64,000 bases of DNA, taken from Bacteroidales bacterium. Lineage in GTDB: Bacteria > Bacteroidota > Bacteroidia > Bacteroidales > VadinHA17. The DNA is taken from the NCBI GenBank assembly GCA_024763075.1, contig JANTGF010000010.1, forward strand, positions 16,944-80,943, read 5' to 3'. Shown here piece by piece: positions 38,526 through 48,565 of the stretch. The stretch's first letter is position 1, and every line of letters starts with the position of its first letter. The position numbers were made by a program, and so were the translations under genes. The notes under the pieces are model-generated. The model was given only the letters and a program-made list of their open reading frames with translations, was not told the origin of the DNA and did no database searches.

Positions 38526-40895
38526 ATGAAAAAAAACCTATTTATCCTGCTGGCCGGAATATTCATTCTAATATCCTGCAATGAAAATGAAATTACCCTG
38601 AAACAGCCCGATGTAAAATTATGGTACACACAGCCTGCCACAAACTGGCTTGAAGCAATACCGGTGGGAAACGGACGCCTTGGAGCCATGGTATTCGGGG
38701 GTACTTACCGGGAAAGAATCCAGCTAAATGAAGAAAGTATCTGGGCAGGTCAACCCCTGAACAACAACAATCCGGAAGCACTGAAACACCTCGACAAATT
38801 ACAACAACTATTGATTTCCGGAAAGGTGGAGGAAGCTTACAAACTGGTTGGAAAGTACTATATCGGTACGCCCCCCAGGGTTCGTTCCTATCAGCCTGCC
38901 GGAGATATTATAATCATTTCCGACAGCACAGGTCCCATTACAGGCTTTAAAAGAGAATTAATACTGGAGACTGGAATTGCCCGGACTACATACAAAATCG
39001 GGAATACAAAGTACATCAGGGAGGTTTTTGCCTCCGCCCCTGACAATATTATTGTGATTCATGTAAAAGCTGAAGGACCGGGAAAAATAGATTCTGAGAT
39101 ATTCCTTAGCCGTGAAAAAGATGCCACCGTTTCAGTTCAGGGAAACAACCAACTGGTAATGAAGGGGCAGATCATGGATGCACCTGACCCCCAATCAGGC
39201 CCGGGTGGAAAACATATGCGTTTTGCTGAAATTCTAAAAGTAAAAAACCCGAAAGGCACCGTTTCAGCTGGTGATACAAGCCTGACAATCAGGGATGCCA
39301 AAGAACTAACCCTCTGTTTCACAGCAATAACGGATTATGATTCAAAAACACTGGGTTTTAACAGAAATATTAATACTGAAAATGAATGCAGGAAGATACT
39401 TGAGCAGGTAGAAGGCAAAACATATGAAAAAATCCGGTCAGATCATATCAGAAACCATGCTGCTTTGTTCAACAGGGTAAGCCTGAAGCTTCCTGAAACA
39501 GAAATATCATTACTATCCACAGATCAGAGATTGGAAGCCATTAAACAGGGAAAGAGCGATCCTGCATTTGCAGCTCTCTATTTTCAGTATGGACGGTACC
39601 TGCTGATGGGAAGTTCCCGCTCTCCGGGAGTTTTACCGGCAAATCTGCAGGGTGTATGGAATGATAAGTTCAAAGCTCCATGGAATGCCGATTTTCATAC
39701 CAATATCAACCTGCAAATGAATTATTGGCCTGCTGAGATTGGTAATCTTCCGGAATGTGTTACCCCCTTAAGTCATTTTATGCATCAACTCAGGGCTCCC
39801 GGAGCACGCACTGCAAGTGAAATGTACGGCGCAAGGGGATGGACTTTCCATCACCTGACTGATCCCTTTGGCAGAACAGGTGTAATGGATGGACCATGGG
39901 GCGCAACACCCATGGATGGACCCTGGATGACCTTCCCTCTCTGGAGACATTATGAATACACCCTGGATACAACTTACCTGAAGGAAACAGCCTACCCTTT
40001 GATGAAAGGAGCAGCTCAGTTTGTTATGGATTTCCTGATTGAAGATAAGGAAGGCCATCTGGTCACCGCTCCTTCCAGCTCACCGGAAAATGCATATTAT
40101 ATCCCGGGAACAGACAGGAAGTCGGTTTTGACCTATGCTTCAACCATGGATATTGAAATAATCACTGCATTGTTTCATAATACAATTAAAGCTACGGAAA
40201 TTCTTCAAAGGGACCAGGAGTTAAAAGATAGTCTCACAAGCATTTTAAAGCAATTACCCCCCCTGAAGATTGGAAAAGACAGCACTCTGCAGGAATGGAT
40301 AAAGGATTACCGGGAGGTTCAGCCGGGACACCGGCATATTTCTCATTTACTGGCTTTGTATCCATTAAATCAGATTAGTCCCGATAAACCGGAACTCTAT
40401 GAAGCCGCAAGAAAAACCATTGAAAGGCGTCTGTCACATGGAGGCGGCCATACGGGCTGGAGCCGTGCCTGGATCGTTAATTTTTATGACCGGCTGCATA
40501 TGCCGGAGGAAGCTCATAAACATTTGATGCTGCTTTTCAGGAAATCAACTCTTTCGAACCTTTTTGATACCCACCCGCCTTTCCAGATTGACGGGAATTT
40601 TGGCGGTGCCGCCGGAATTGCTGGAATGCTTTTGCAATCACAGGAGAATCAGATACGCATCCTCCCTGCCCTCCCTGCTGAATGGGATCATGGACAGGTG
40701 AAAGGCCTGAAGGCCCGCGGTAATTTCACCATGGATATTACATGGGAAAATCATCAGTTAAAAGAACTCAGGATAGAGTCTTTTGGAAATTTACCCTGTA
40801 AAATTATTTACGGAGATCACGAAGTTTCTTTTGATGCAAAAGAAAACGAATTATACGTTTTTAATGAAAATCTGAAATTGATAAATAAAAATTGA
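38526..40895 (+). CDS. GH95-family glycoside hydrolase (alpha-L-fucosidase/galactosidase type), lipoprotein
   Basis: 'LWYTQPATNWLEAIPVGNGRLGAMVFGGTYRERIQLNEESIWAGQPLNNNNPEALKHL', 'NLQGVWNDKFKAPWNADFHTNINLQMNYWPAEIGNL', 'GHTGWSRAWIVNFYDRL'. Confidence 0.96.
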   Translation: MKKNLFILLAGIFILISCNENEITLKQPDVKLWYTQPATNWLEAIPVGNGRLGAMVFGGTYRERIQLNEESIWAGQPLNNNNPEALKHLDKLQQLLISGKVEEAYKLVGKYYIGTPPRVRSYQPAGDIIIISDSTGPITGFKRELILETGIARTTYKIGNTKYIREVFASAPDNIIVIHVKAEGPGKIDSEIFLSREKDATVSVQGNNQLVMKGQIMDAPDPQSGPGGKHMRFAEILKVKNPKGTVSAGDTSLTIRDAKELTLCFTAITDYDSKTLGFNRNINTENECRKILEQVEGKTYEKIRSDHIRNHAALFNRVSLKLPETEISLLSTDQRLEAIKQGKSDPAFAALYFQYGRYLLMGSSRSPGVLPANLQGVWNDKFKAPWNADFHTNINLQMNYWPAEIGNLPECVTPLSHFMHQLRAPGARTASEMYGARGWTFHHLTDPFGRTGVMDGPWGATPMDGPWMTFPLWRHYEYTLDTTYLKETAYPLMKGAAQFVMDFLIEDKEGHLVTAPSSSPENAYYIPGTDRKSVLTYASTMDIEIITALFHNTIKATEILQRDQELKDSLTSILKQLPPLKIGKDSTLQEWIKDYREVQPGHRHISHLLALYPLNQISPDKPELYEAARKTIERRLSHGGGHTGWSRAWIVNFYDRLHMPEEAHKHLMLLFRKSTLSNLFDTHPPFQIDGNFGGAAGIAGMLLQSQENQIRILPALPAEWDHGQVKGLKARGNFTMDITWENHQLKELRIESFGNLPCKIIYGDHEVSFDAKENELYVFNENLKLINKN

Positions 40896-40905
40896 TGTAT
40901 TACCT

Positions 40906-42525
40906 ATGAGAAATATACTATTTACCGCAATTATCTGGTTTATGACAATCCTTATTCAAGGATGTACACAAAAACCTCCGGAACAAAAACGCCCAAACAT
41001 TCTATTTGCCATCAGTGATGATCAATCTTTTGAGCATACAAGTTTTAAGGGCTGTAAATTCATTCAAACTCCGGCCTTTGACAGAATAGCAAAGGAAGGC
41101 GTATATTTCTCCAACTGCATTGCCGGTTCTCCGGGTTGCGCACCATCCAGAAGCTCTATTGTAACAGGTCGTTATCACTGGCAAAATGAACAATCCGGAC
41201 AGCATGCATCCTCCTGGATGAAAAAATACGTCCCGTTTATCGACCTTTTAAATAATAACGGGTACATTACAGGCCGTACAGGTAAAGGAGTAGGACCCTT
41301 CTATTATGCACGCAATGACCAGGATTCCTTGTGGCGGAAAACGAATGCCGGGGGAATTGAACACAGCAGAATTAACCTTAAAGATGAAACTGAAGATCAA
41401 TATGCAAAAGGCATTTCCAAAAGAGATTATTTTGAGAATTTTAAATATTTCATGGAGAATGTCAGGGGAGATAAACCCTTTTTCTTCTGGTATGGTGCAT
41501 ATGAGCCCCATAGGGCATATGAAAAGGATTCCTGGAAGCGGATGAGTAAGAAGCTGAAAGATGTGAATGTACCCGGTTTTCTTCCGGATGATGTCTTGAT
41601 CAGGGGCGACATCCTGGATTATGCCGTCGAAATAGAATGGTTCGATCTTCATCTTCAGCGGATGCTGGAATACCTGGAAGAGACAGGAGAACTTGATAAT
41701 ACCATTGTTATTGTAACCTCAGATAACGGAATGCCTTTCCCGCGAGCAAAAGCTAACTGTTTTGAGTATGGCGTCCATGTTCCCTTTGCAGTGCGGTTTC
41801 CAAAAAGTTTTCCGGGAGGAAGAATAGTGGATGATCCTGTTGGTTTTGCAGATATTGCACCTACTATTCTGGAAATAACCAAAACTTCTTCCAAAGGAAT
41901 GTTGCCTGTTTCCGGAAAAAGCTTTTTAAATCTTCTGAAATCTAAAAAACATGGACATATTGATCCTTCACGCGAATTTTCACTGGCAGGAAGGGAGCGC
42001 CATTCTTCATCAAGATACCGGAATTGGGGGTATCCGCAAAGGGTGATCAGGAATGAGAACTACATTTATATATGGAATATAAAACCGGACCGCTGGCCGG
42101 CAGGTGCTCCCCAAAAGTATGACCCGAAAAACCCCGGCGTTTTGTTGCCCATGTATGGACTGGATAAAAACGGGAAATTCATTCCAGATGCGGCATTTAC
42201 CGATATAGATGACTGTCCTTCCAAGACTTTTTTAATTGAAAATCATGGAAAAAGGGAAATCCATCCTTATTTTGATATGGCAGTTGAAAAAAGACCTGAA
42301 TTTGAGCTTTATGAACTTATTAAAGATCCATATTGCCTTAATAATTTGGCTGGAAAGGAAAACTACAGGGAAATCGAAAGCAAAATGAAAAATGAATTAA
42401 TGGAGGGACTGAAAAGCACAAAAGATCCTCGTGTAGTTGGGCCGGATAAGGAAATTTTCGATAGTTACAAAAGATATTCACGCATGAGGACTTTTCCTGA
42501 ACCTGATGGATTAGAACAAAAATAA
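40906..42525 (+). CDS. Sulfatase (lipoprotein), similar in architecture to 16080-17702
   Basis: 'PNILFAISDDQSFEHTSFKGCKFIQTPAFDRIAKEG', CAPSR motif 'GCAPSRSSIVTGRYHWQ', '[11 protein letters not shown]'. Confidence 0.95.
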   Translation: MRNILFTAIIWFMTILIQGCTQKPPEQKRPNILFAISDDQSFEHTSFKGCKFIQTPAFDRIAKEGVYFSNCIAGSPGCAPSRSSIVTGRYHWQNEQSGQHASSWMKKYVPFIDLLNNNGYITGRTGKGVGPFYYARNDQDSLWRKTNAGGIEHSRINLKDETEDQYAKGISKRDYFENFKYFMENVRGDKPFFFWYGAYEPHRAYEKDSWKRMSKKLKDVNVPGFLPDDVLIRGDILDYAVEIEWFDLHLQRMLEYLEETGELDNTIVIVTSDNGMPFPRAKANCFEYGVHVPFAVRFPKSFPGGRIVDDPVGFADIAPTILEITKTSSKGMLPVSGKSFLNLLKSKKHGHIDPSREFSLAGRERHSSSRYRNWGYPQRVIRNENYIYIWNIKPDRWPAGAPQKYDPKNPGVLLPMYGLDKNGKFIPDAAFTDIDDCPSKTFLIENHGKREIHPYFDMAVEKRPEFELYELIKDPYCLNNLAGKENYREIESKMKNELMEGLKSTKDPRVVGPDKEIFDSYKRYSRMRTFPEPDGLEQK

Positions 42526-42580
42526 GACTTAAATATTATTTTATTTTTGACCTTTCCGGGTGTTATTCAGCAGACCCGAA

Positions 42581-43972
42581 TTACCAGGCTCCGGCTCTCT
42601 CCTTTTCCACTTCTTCAATTGTTTTTGCAAGGGGTTTTCCTAGTAAGCGGGCACCCGTTTCCGTAATCAGGAAATCTTCCTCGTTCCTTAATCCTCCAAA
42701 ATTCCGGTATTCCTCAATCTTTTCATAATTTAGAAAAGCTGCAAAACGATTTTCCGATTTCCACAAATCTATCAGCTGAGGAATAAAATAGATGCCGGGT
42801 TCAATGGTCAGGACAAAACCGGGTTCCAGTTTACGTCCAAGCCGAAGGGATTTCAGGCCAAACTGTGTGCTTTTTGCTTCATTATCATATCCAACATATT
42901 GTTCACCAAGGTTTTCCATATCATGCACATCCAGTCCCATCATATGTCCCAGACCGCAGGGAAAGAACATCGCATGAGCACCTTTCTCCACTGCTACATT
43001 TACATCCCCTTTTACAAAACCAAGCATTTTCATTCCCTGCATCATGGTACGGGCCGACTCAAAATATACCTCTTTGAACGGAATTCCGGGTTTTAACATG
43101 GAAATTGCTTTTTCATGGGCATCCAGGGCCACCTGATAGATTTCTTTTTGCCGGGTGGTAAAAGTTTTCCCTACGGGAAAGGTGCTGGACAAATCACCGG
43201 CATATCCCATTGGTGTTTCAGCCCCTGCATCGAGCAGTAGCATTTGGCCTTCTTTTATTCTGTTTCCATGATAATGGTTGTGCAGTGTTTGTCCGTTTAT
43301 GGTGGCAATTACCGGAAATGAAATGGTTCCGTCGGTTGCCAGGGCAATGCGTTCCACTTCCGCTGCAATTTCTGCTTCCAGCATTCCGGGCCGGGTCATC
43401 CGCATGGCTGCAAGATGCATATCTACAGAAATATTTACTGCCTTTTCAATCTCTGCAATTTCCTCGTCCGATTTATAATTTCGTTGTTTTATAACCGCCA
43501 TATCCAGCTTCAACGATGCTTTGTCTTCTGATTCACCCGGGGCAATCCTTAGCCATTCCATGAGATTAATTTTAGTTTCATCCCGGTACGGAGGAAGAAA
43601 ATGAATGACTCTCCCTGCTTGCTGTGCATTCTTCAGATCATCAGCTAACTGGTTTAATTTTAACGAATTCTTAATACCTGAACTTTCTGCCCGGCTTCTT
43701 ATCGTAGGCTGGTCGCCCATCCAAACAATATCATCAATGGTGTAATCATTACCGTACAGGGTTTCTTTCCCTGTTTCCGTATCCAGTAAAATAGCAAGGT
43801 CAGGGTGGCTGATACCGGAGAAATACAGAAATGTACTGTCCTGCCTGAAACGAAAAGTATTATCGGTATAATTCATCGGACTTTCTCCGTTTCCGTTAAG
43901 AAGGATTAATCCGTTTTCCACATCCTTCATCAGTTGTGCCCTTCTTTTAATATAGGTTTCTTTTGCAAACAT
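42581..43972 (-). CDS. Aminopeptidase P family (Xaa-Pro) metallopeptidase
   Basis: N-terminal AMP_N 'MFAKETYIKRRAQLMKDVENGLILLNGNGE'; metal motifs 'LLLDAGAETPMGYAGDLSSTFPV', 'CGLGHMMGLDVHDME', 'VLTIEPGIYF'. Confidence 0.95.
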   Translation of the reverse strand: MFAKETYIKRRAQLMKDVENGLILLNGNGESPMNYTDNTFRFRQDSTFLYFSGISHPDLAILLDTETGKETLYGNDYTIDDIVWMGDQPTIRSRAESSGIKNSLKLNQLADDLKNAQQAGRVIHFLPPYRDETKINLMEWLRIAPGESEDKASLKLDMAVIKQRNYKSDEEIAEIEKAVNISVDMHLAAMRMTRPGMLEAEIAAEVERIALATDGTISFPVIATINGQTLHNHYHGNRIKEGQMLLLDAGAETPMGYAGDLSSTFPVGKTFTTRQKEIYQVALDAHEKAISMLKPGIPFKEVYFESARTMMQGMKMLGFVKGDVNVAVEKGAHAMFFPCGLGHMMGLDVHDMENLGEQYVGYDNEAKSTQFGLKSLRLGRKLEPGFVLTIEPGIYFIPQLIDLWKSENRFAAFLNYEKIEEYRNFGGLRNEEDFLITETGARLLGKPLAKTIEEVEKERAGAW

Positions 43973-44196
43973 AGTTTTGTTTTTTTCCGAAAGATAGGGA
44001 AATAATTAGAAATGAAATTATAAATTCATCTCCATACTTCTATGTCCATAAAATTAGAAAACAATCCATTATTTATATATTTTCATTTGAATTTATATCT
44101 TTAACAGCATTATTGGGTTGATTTCTCTTCGTAGTAGATGGATTGAAATGACAGGAAATTTAATTTCAGATAAAACAATTTATAACAGGTTCCAGG

Positions 44197-44745
44197 ATGG
44201 TTAAATACATTGCATTTCTCAGAAGCATTAATGTTGGCGGGAAGAACATTATCCGGATGGAAGAACTCCGGAAGATTTTTGCATCACTGGGCTTCTCAGA
44301 TGTAAAAACATATATTCAAAGCGGAAATATTATTTTTAAAGGCAGCGAAAAGAAAGTAAATGATATAAAGGAAAAAATTGAATCGGGTCTTGAGAGGCAC
44401 TTCGGACATCATGTGGATGCCATGGTCAGAAAATTTGACGAATTACAAAATATGGTAAAAAAAAGTCCATTTAATAAGCTTATTGTAGACCAGGATACTA
44501 AATTTTACGTTTGTTTTTTCAGGGAGGAAACTGACAGGCTACCAGAATTGCCTCTGATAAAGCCCAAAGAAGGCCTGAATTTGATAAAATCAGGAAAAAA
44601 AGAAGCCTGGGTCATCAGTTACAGAACAGGAAAAATGTTTGGTTTCCCCAATAATTTTATTGAAAAGGAATTTGGAGTGGTTTCCACTGCCAGGAACTGG
44701 AATACAATTGTTAAAATGGTTAACAGAGAATCAGATAATAGATAA
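44197..44745 (+). CDS. DUF1697 domain protein
   Basis: 'YIAFLRSINVGGKNIIRMEELRKIFASLGFSDVKTYIQSGNIIF...EKEFGVVSTARNWNTIVKM'. Confidence 0.95.
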   Translation: MVKYIAFLRSINVGGKNIIRMEELRKIFASLGFSDVKTYIQSGNIIFKGSEKKVNDIKEKIESGLERHFGHHVDAMVRKFDELQNMVKKSPFNKLIVDQDTKFYVCFFREETDRLPELPLIKPKEGLNLIKSGKKEAWVISYRTGKMFGFPNNFIEKEFGVVSTARNWNTIVKMVNRESDNR

Positions 44746-45481
44746 CAATTTACTGATAACAGGAACCAAAAACCAAGAATCAAATATCAGGAGAAGTCAG
44801 AAAGAACAGAAGGCAGAAGGCAGAAGTAAAAGGTAAGAAGGAAGGAAAATAGCAATTTGAAAATTTGATGATTTGATAATTTGAAAATGAGGTGGTAATT
44901 ATACTGAATAAATTGTCCGCTGGCTGAGCTTGTCGAAGTCAGAAAGGCGGAAAGAACAGAAGTTACATTTTCATTTTAAGTATTTTAAATTTTAGGCACT
45001 TTAGGCATTATCAATGGTCATAACAAAAATATTAAATAATGAATGTTAAATGAAAAATGAAAAAGTTAATTACTCCATAGGTGTAAAATATTTGTAGTCT
45101 ACCCAACCATAAATTGTAAAAAAGTGCCGTAGGTACGGCATGATCATAGAAGAAAATAAAAGGATGATTGTAAAGGCAAAACGTTGATCGATGAGTGATA
45201 AAGGATGAATTAAATTCAATTAACAAGAAACAAGAGACAAATTGGGATCCGAAGGTGCAGGGTACCGTAATATTATTTTATTACGAATGATCAAAGAAAA
45301 AATATTGAATTTCGAACACCGAATGATGAAGGAAGGGTAGAACAAAAGGCAGAAGGAAGAGTCAGGGAGTTCATTCCTTAATCATTATCAATAAATAAAA
45401 CCAATTAAACATTAATTCATTTTGGCATTTAAGCATTCACTCATTTAAGCATAAAAGCATTTATTCACTTAAGCATTAGAA

Positions 45482-45970
45482 ATGAAAATCATTAAAAAAA
45501 ATCTGTTTTTTCTCATATCAGTCCTGATTATTAGCATTTCCCCCGGATACAGTCAGGCACAAACCAAAAACGACAGTACAATGAGTAAATCAAACGAAGA
45601 ATGGAAACAATTGCTTACTCCCATGCAGTTTCATATTTTAAGGGAGAAAGGAACCGAACGTCCTTTTACAGGTGAATATGAAAACCTTTTCGAAAAAGGA
45701 AAATATTATTGTGCAGCATGTAATAATTTCCTATTCGACTCAGATAAGAAGTACCATTCCGGTTGTGGATGGCCAAGTTTCAGTGATGTTACCAGGAAAA
45801 ATATCATTCTGAAAGAAGATAACAGTCTTGGGATGCACCGTACAGAGGTTCTTTGTGCAAAATGCGAAGGGCATCTGGGACATGTTTTCAATGATGGACC
45901 TCCCCCAACCCATCTGAGATATTGTATAAATTCCGCTTCCCTGAAATTTGTACCGGATAAGGAAGAATGA
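45482..45970 (+). CDS. msrB: Peptide-methionine (R)-S-oxide reductase with signal peptide
   Basis: '[31 protein letters not shown]', '[38 protein letters not shown]'; N-terminal signal peptide. Confidence 0.96.
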   Translation: MKIIKKNLFFLISVLIISISPGYSQAQTKNDSTMSKSNEEWKQLLTPMQFHILREKGTERPFTGEYENLFEKGKYYCAACNNFLFDSDKKYHSGCGWPSFSDVTRKNIILKEDNSLGMHRTEVLCAKCEGHLGHVFNDGPPPTHLRYCINSASLKFVPDKEE

Positions 45971-46031
45971 GGTAATGAGATAATGATTTAATTGGAAGCT
46001 GGTTTGAAACGGCTATTCAAATATAAAAAAC

Positions 46032-48230
46032 TCAATTTTTGATCATTGTTATTTTACTCAGGCCAGGAAGTAAACCGAGTGTTTCAGTTGTGGGTTTCAC
46101 CGGAAGATCATCCTGCAATACTTCCCATTTCCTATACTTGACCGGAATCACAAATTTACCCGACATGTTTGATGGAAGCTGAATGATGTATTCCTCCTGA
46201 TCATTCAAAGCTTTATATTTTGCATAAACAGCTCCCCGGATTGTCGGAACCTTGATTTTTGATTGGTTTAACCTGCCTAATTGTGGTTTGATAATTACCT
46301 GCGAGAAACCGGGTTTAAGCGGACGAATGCCCCAGAGTCCCCTGGGAATGATATTTGCAGGAGCTGCTCCCCATGCATGATTCCAGTCTGCATTTGGTTT
46401 GTATTTCATATCCCAGGCCTCCATCGTAATAGTTAAGCCGGACCGGATCATATTATACCAGCTTCTGTCATTGGTGGAAGTCAGAAGCTCCAGGGCATAA
46501 GCTTCTTCTCCTGCATAATAAAGTCCTTCCAGAAGATACTGGGCCCCGTAAACACTACATGCCATTCCCCTGGTTTTAATAAAGGTCACGACTGTAGAAA
46601 TATATTTTTCGGGAACCAGGCCAAATGCCAGAGGCATCATATTTCCATGCAAAGACGAATGATCCGAGTTTTCCCCATCCACATAAATTCCACTGTTTTT
46701 GTTAAGAAGTTTCGCATTGATGGAGGTTTTTACCTGCCTGGCTTTCTGCTGATAAAAAAGGGAATCCTGCTTTTTTTTAAGAAAACCGGCAATTTCTGCC
46801 ATTTGCAGCAGGTTTTTGTAATGGAATGCATTCACAACCGTATTGATTTCTGTCATATCATAACCGTCTCTTTCTCCTTCAGGTGTGGCCAGCTTCCATC
46901 CTGTATCTTTTTGTGCCGGAGGCCAGTCCACCAGGTCATTCATTCGGGCTTCCGAATTTGAGAAACCCAGTTTCTTCATCAATTCCCTGCTCACATTTCT
47001 TGAAGAAATCAACCCATCAGACCGGGCAAGTCCGGTTAAAGTTTTATATTTCAAATTCTCATAATAGTTCTTTAAAGATTCAGTGTTTCCCGTATAAATA
47101 AAATCGTTATAAAACATGGGAACGGTATGAAGAATCCATTCAGTGGGCCAGGTAGGATGTGTCATAAAATATTCATTGGTTCTTCGTGCCATCGAATATT
47201 CCCGGTCCACACAATAATGGCCCAGCTGATTTATATACGCATCCCCTTCGTAGGGAATCCGTTCGCGGTCCCCATCTACATAAAGTCCTGCAAAAGAGGT
47301 AGCTTTTATGCTGTATTTACAAAGATCCCATATTTTATTAAGCAGGGTATCTGACGAAGTAAAGAAGGCAGCATCATCGTCAAAATAGTGGAAATATGCA
47401 TTCTGCCAGATATCAACCAATTTTCTGTCGGGGTTTATTCCTTCAATTTCACAATAGCGAAAAGGCATAACAATTCCCATAGTATCCGGAAGCAGGACTG
47501 CAGCACCACTTGTATTCCTTTTATTCCTTTTCGGGAAAACAATATATTGCTGTTTTCCTTTCTTAACACGCAGGATAATTTTCTGATAACGAAGGGAACC
47601 TGGTGGTGAAGTATCAATGTGATGCATTGCAGAAAGCTTTTCACCCAGATGTATAATAAGTGTGTCATCTGATTCTGAAGTTAATACCAGGCTCAACTGA
47701 CCAAAAGCATCTTTACCGAAATCAATAAAATAACTCCCTGAACCTGTTTTGATTATCGTTTCCGGTTTTATCCTGATTCTCTGTGTATTGTTTGAAGTCG
47801 TCTGATACCCCCGGATCATTCCTGTCCGAAAAGCCTGAATATCTGAATATGGAGAAGGCTCAGGATCATCTTCCCCCCAAACCCTCACCATCCAGTAATA
47901 GGAAGTAGTGTCATCAAGTGTTGCTGGTCCGTTGTGTTCAATTTCAACAGAATTTTTATCAATTACCCTTCCACTATTCCAGACATCCGCATCCTGCTTT
48001 TCAAGCTTTTCAATAGAAGTGGCAACCAATATCTGAAAAGCGGATTGCTTTTTTATATTTTCAGGAACTATCCAGGTATATTCCGGCCTGTTATCCAATA
48101 TGGAAACTTTTTCAGGCTCCCGTATAAATTCAACCATTAATCCTGTGGGCTTTGGTTTATCTGGTTTGCCCTGCAGAAGAAAAAACAGTGAAAAAAAGAC
48201 AAGTATTTCAGGATATTTATAAAATCTCAT
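46032..48230 (-). CDS. GH78-like alpha-L-rhamnosidase
   Basis: 'RPEYTWIVPENIKKQSAFQILVATS', 'LYVDGDRERIPYEGDAYINQLGHYCVD', 'WNHAWGAAPANIIPRGLWGIRPLKPGFSQVIIKPQLG'. Confidence 0.93.
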   Translation of the reverse strand: MRFYKYPEILVFFSLFFLLQGKPDKPKPTGLMVEFIREPEKVSILDNRPEYTWIVPENIKKQSAFQILVATSIEKLEKQDADVWNSGRVIDKNSVEIEHNGPATLDDTTSYYWMVRVWGEDDPEPSPYSDIQAFRTGMIRGYQTTSNNTQRIRIKPETIIKTGSGSYFIDFGKDAFGQLSLVLTSESDDTLIIHLGEKLSAMHHIDTSPPGSLRYQKIILRVKKGKQQYIVFPKRNKRNTSGAAVLLPDTMGIVMPFRYCEIEGINPDRKLVDIWQNAYFHYFDDDAAFFTSSDTLLNKIWDLCKYSIKATSFAGLYVDGDRERIPYEGDAYINQLGHYCVDREYSMARRTNEYFMTHPTWPTEWILHTVPMFYNDFIYTGNTESLKNYYENLKYKTLTGLARSDGLISSRNVSRELMKKLGFSNSEARMNDLVDWPPAQKDTGWKLATPEGERDGYDMTEINTVVNAFHYKNLLQMAEIAGFLKKKQDSLFYQQKARQVKTSINAKLLNKNSGIYVDGENSDHSSLHGNMMPLAFGLVPEKYISTVVTFIKTRGMACSVYGAQYLLEGLYYAGEEAYALELLTSTNDRSWYNMIRSGLTITMEAWDMKYKPNADWNHAWGAAPANIIPRGLWGIRPLKPGFSQVIIKPQLGRLNQSKIKVPTIRGAVYAKYKALNDQEEYIIQLPSNMSGKFVIPVKYRKWEVLQDDLPVKPTTETLGLLPGLSKITMIKN

Positions 48231-48311
48231 AATTTATTTTCATTAAAGGAAATTTATACAGAAACATATTTTCTTCCGTTTGGTATTAAGTCATATTTAA
48301 TCTGTAATTAA

Positions 48312-48480
48312 GAAATGTCTAAAATACTTAGAATGCCTAAATTGCCTAAAATTAATACTGTAATATGTAAATCTTTTATTTTTATTTTGGAATTTTAAAT
48401 TTTAGTTCATTTTGAATTAGGAAATGCCTAAAATACTTAGAATGCCTAAAATGCCTAAAATGCCTAAAATTAATACTGTA
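48312..48480. repeat. Dimeric repeat, 109-bp period, containing ATGCCTAAA arrays
   Basis: gaaatg[t/c]ctaaaatacttagaatgcctaaa at 48312 and 48421 (offset 109). Confidence 0.85.
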
Positions 48481-48503
48481 ATTCGATCCGTCAGTTTCTG
48501 CTC

Positions 48504-48540
48504 TAATTCTAAGATTTCTCAGTCATACTTCCTTCGAAAT
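48504..48540 (-). repeat. Dispersed repeat shared with 59798-59833
   Basis: Reverse complement ATTTCGAAGGAAGTATGACTGAGAAATCTTAGAATTA; near-identical to the copy at 59798. Confidence 0.85.
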
Positions 48541-48565
48541 GAAAAAATAGTAAGGCCATAATATA

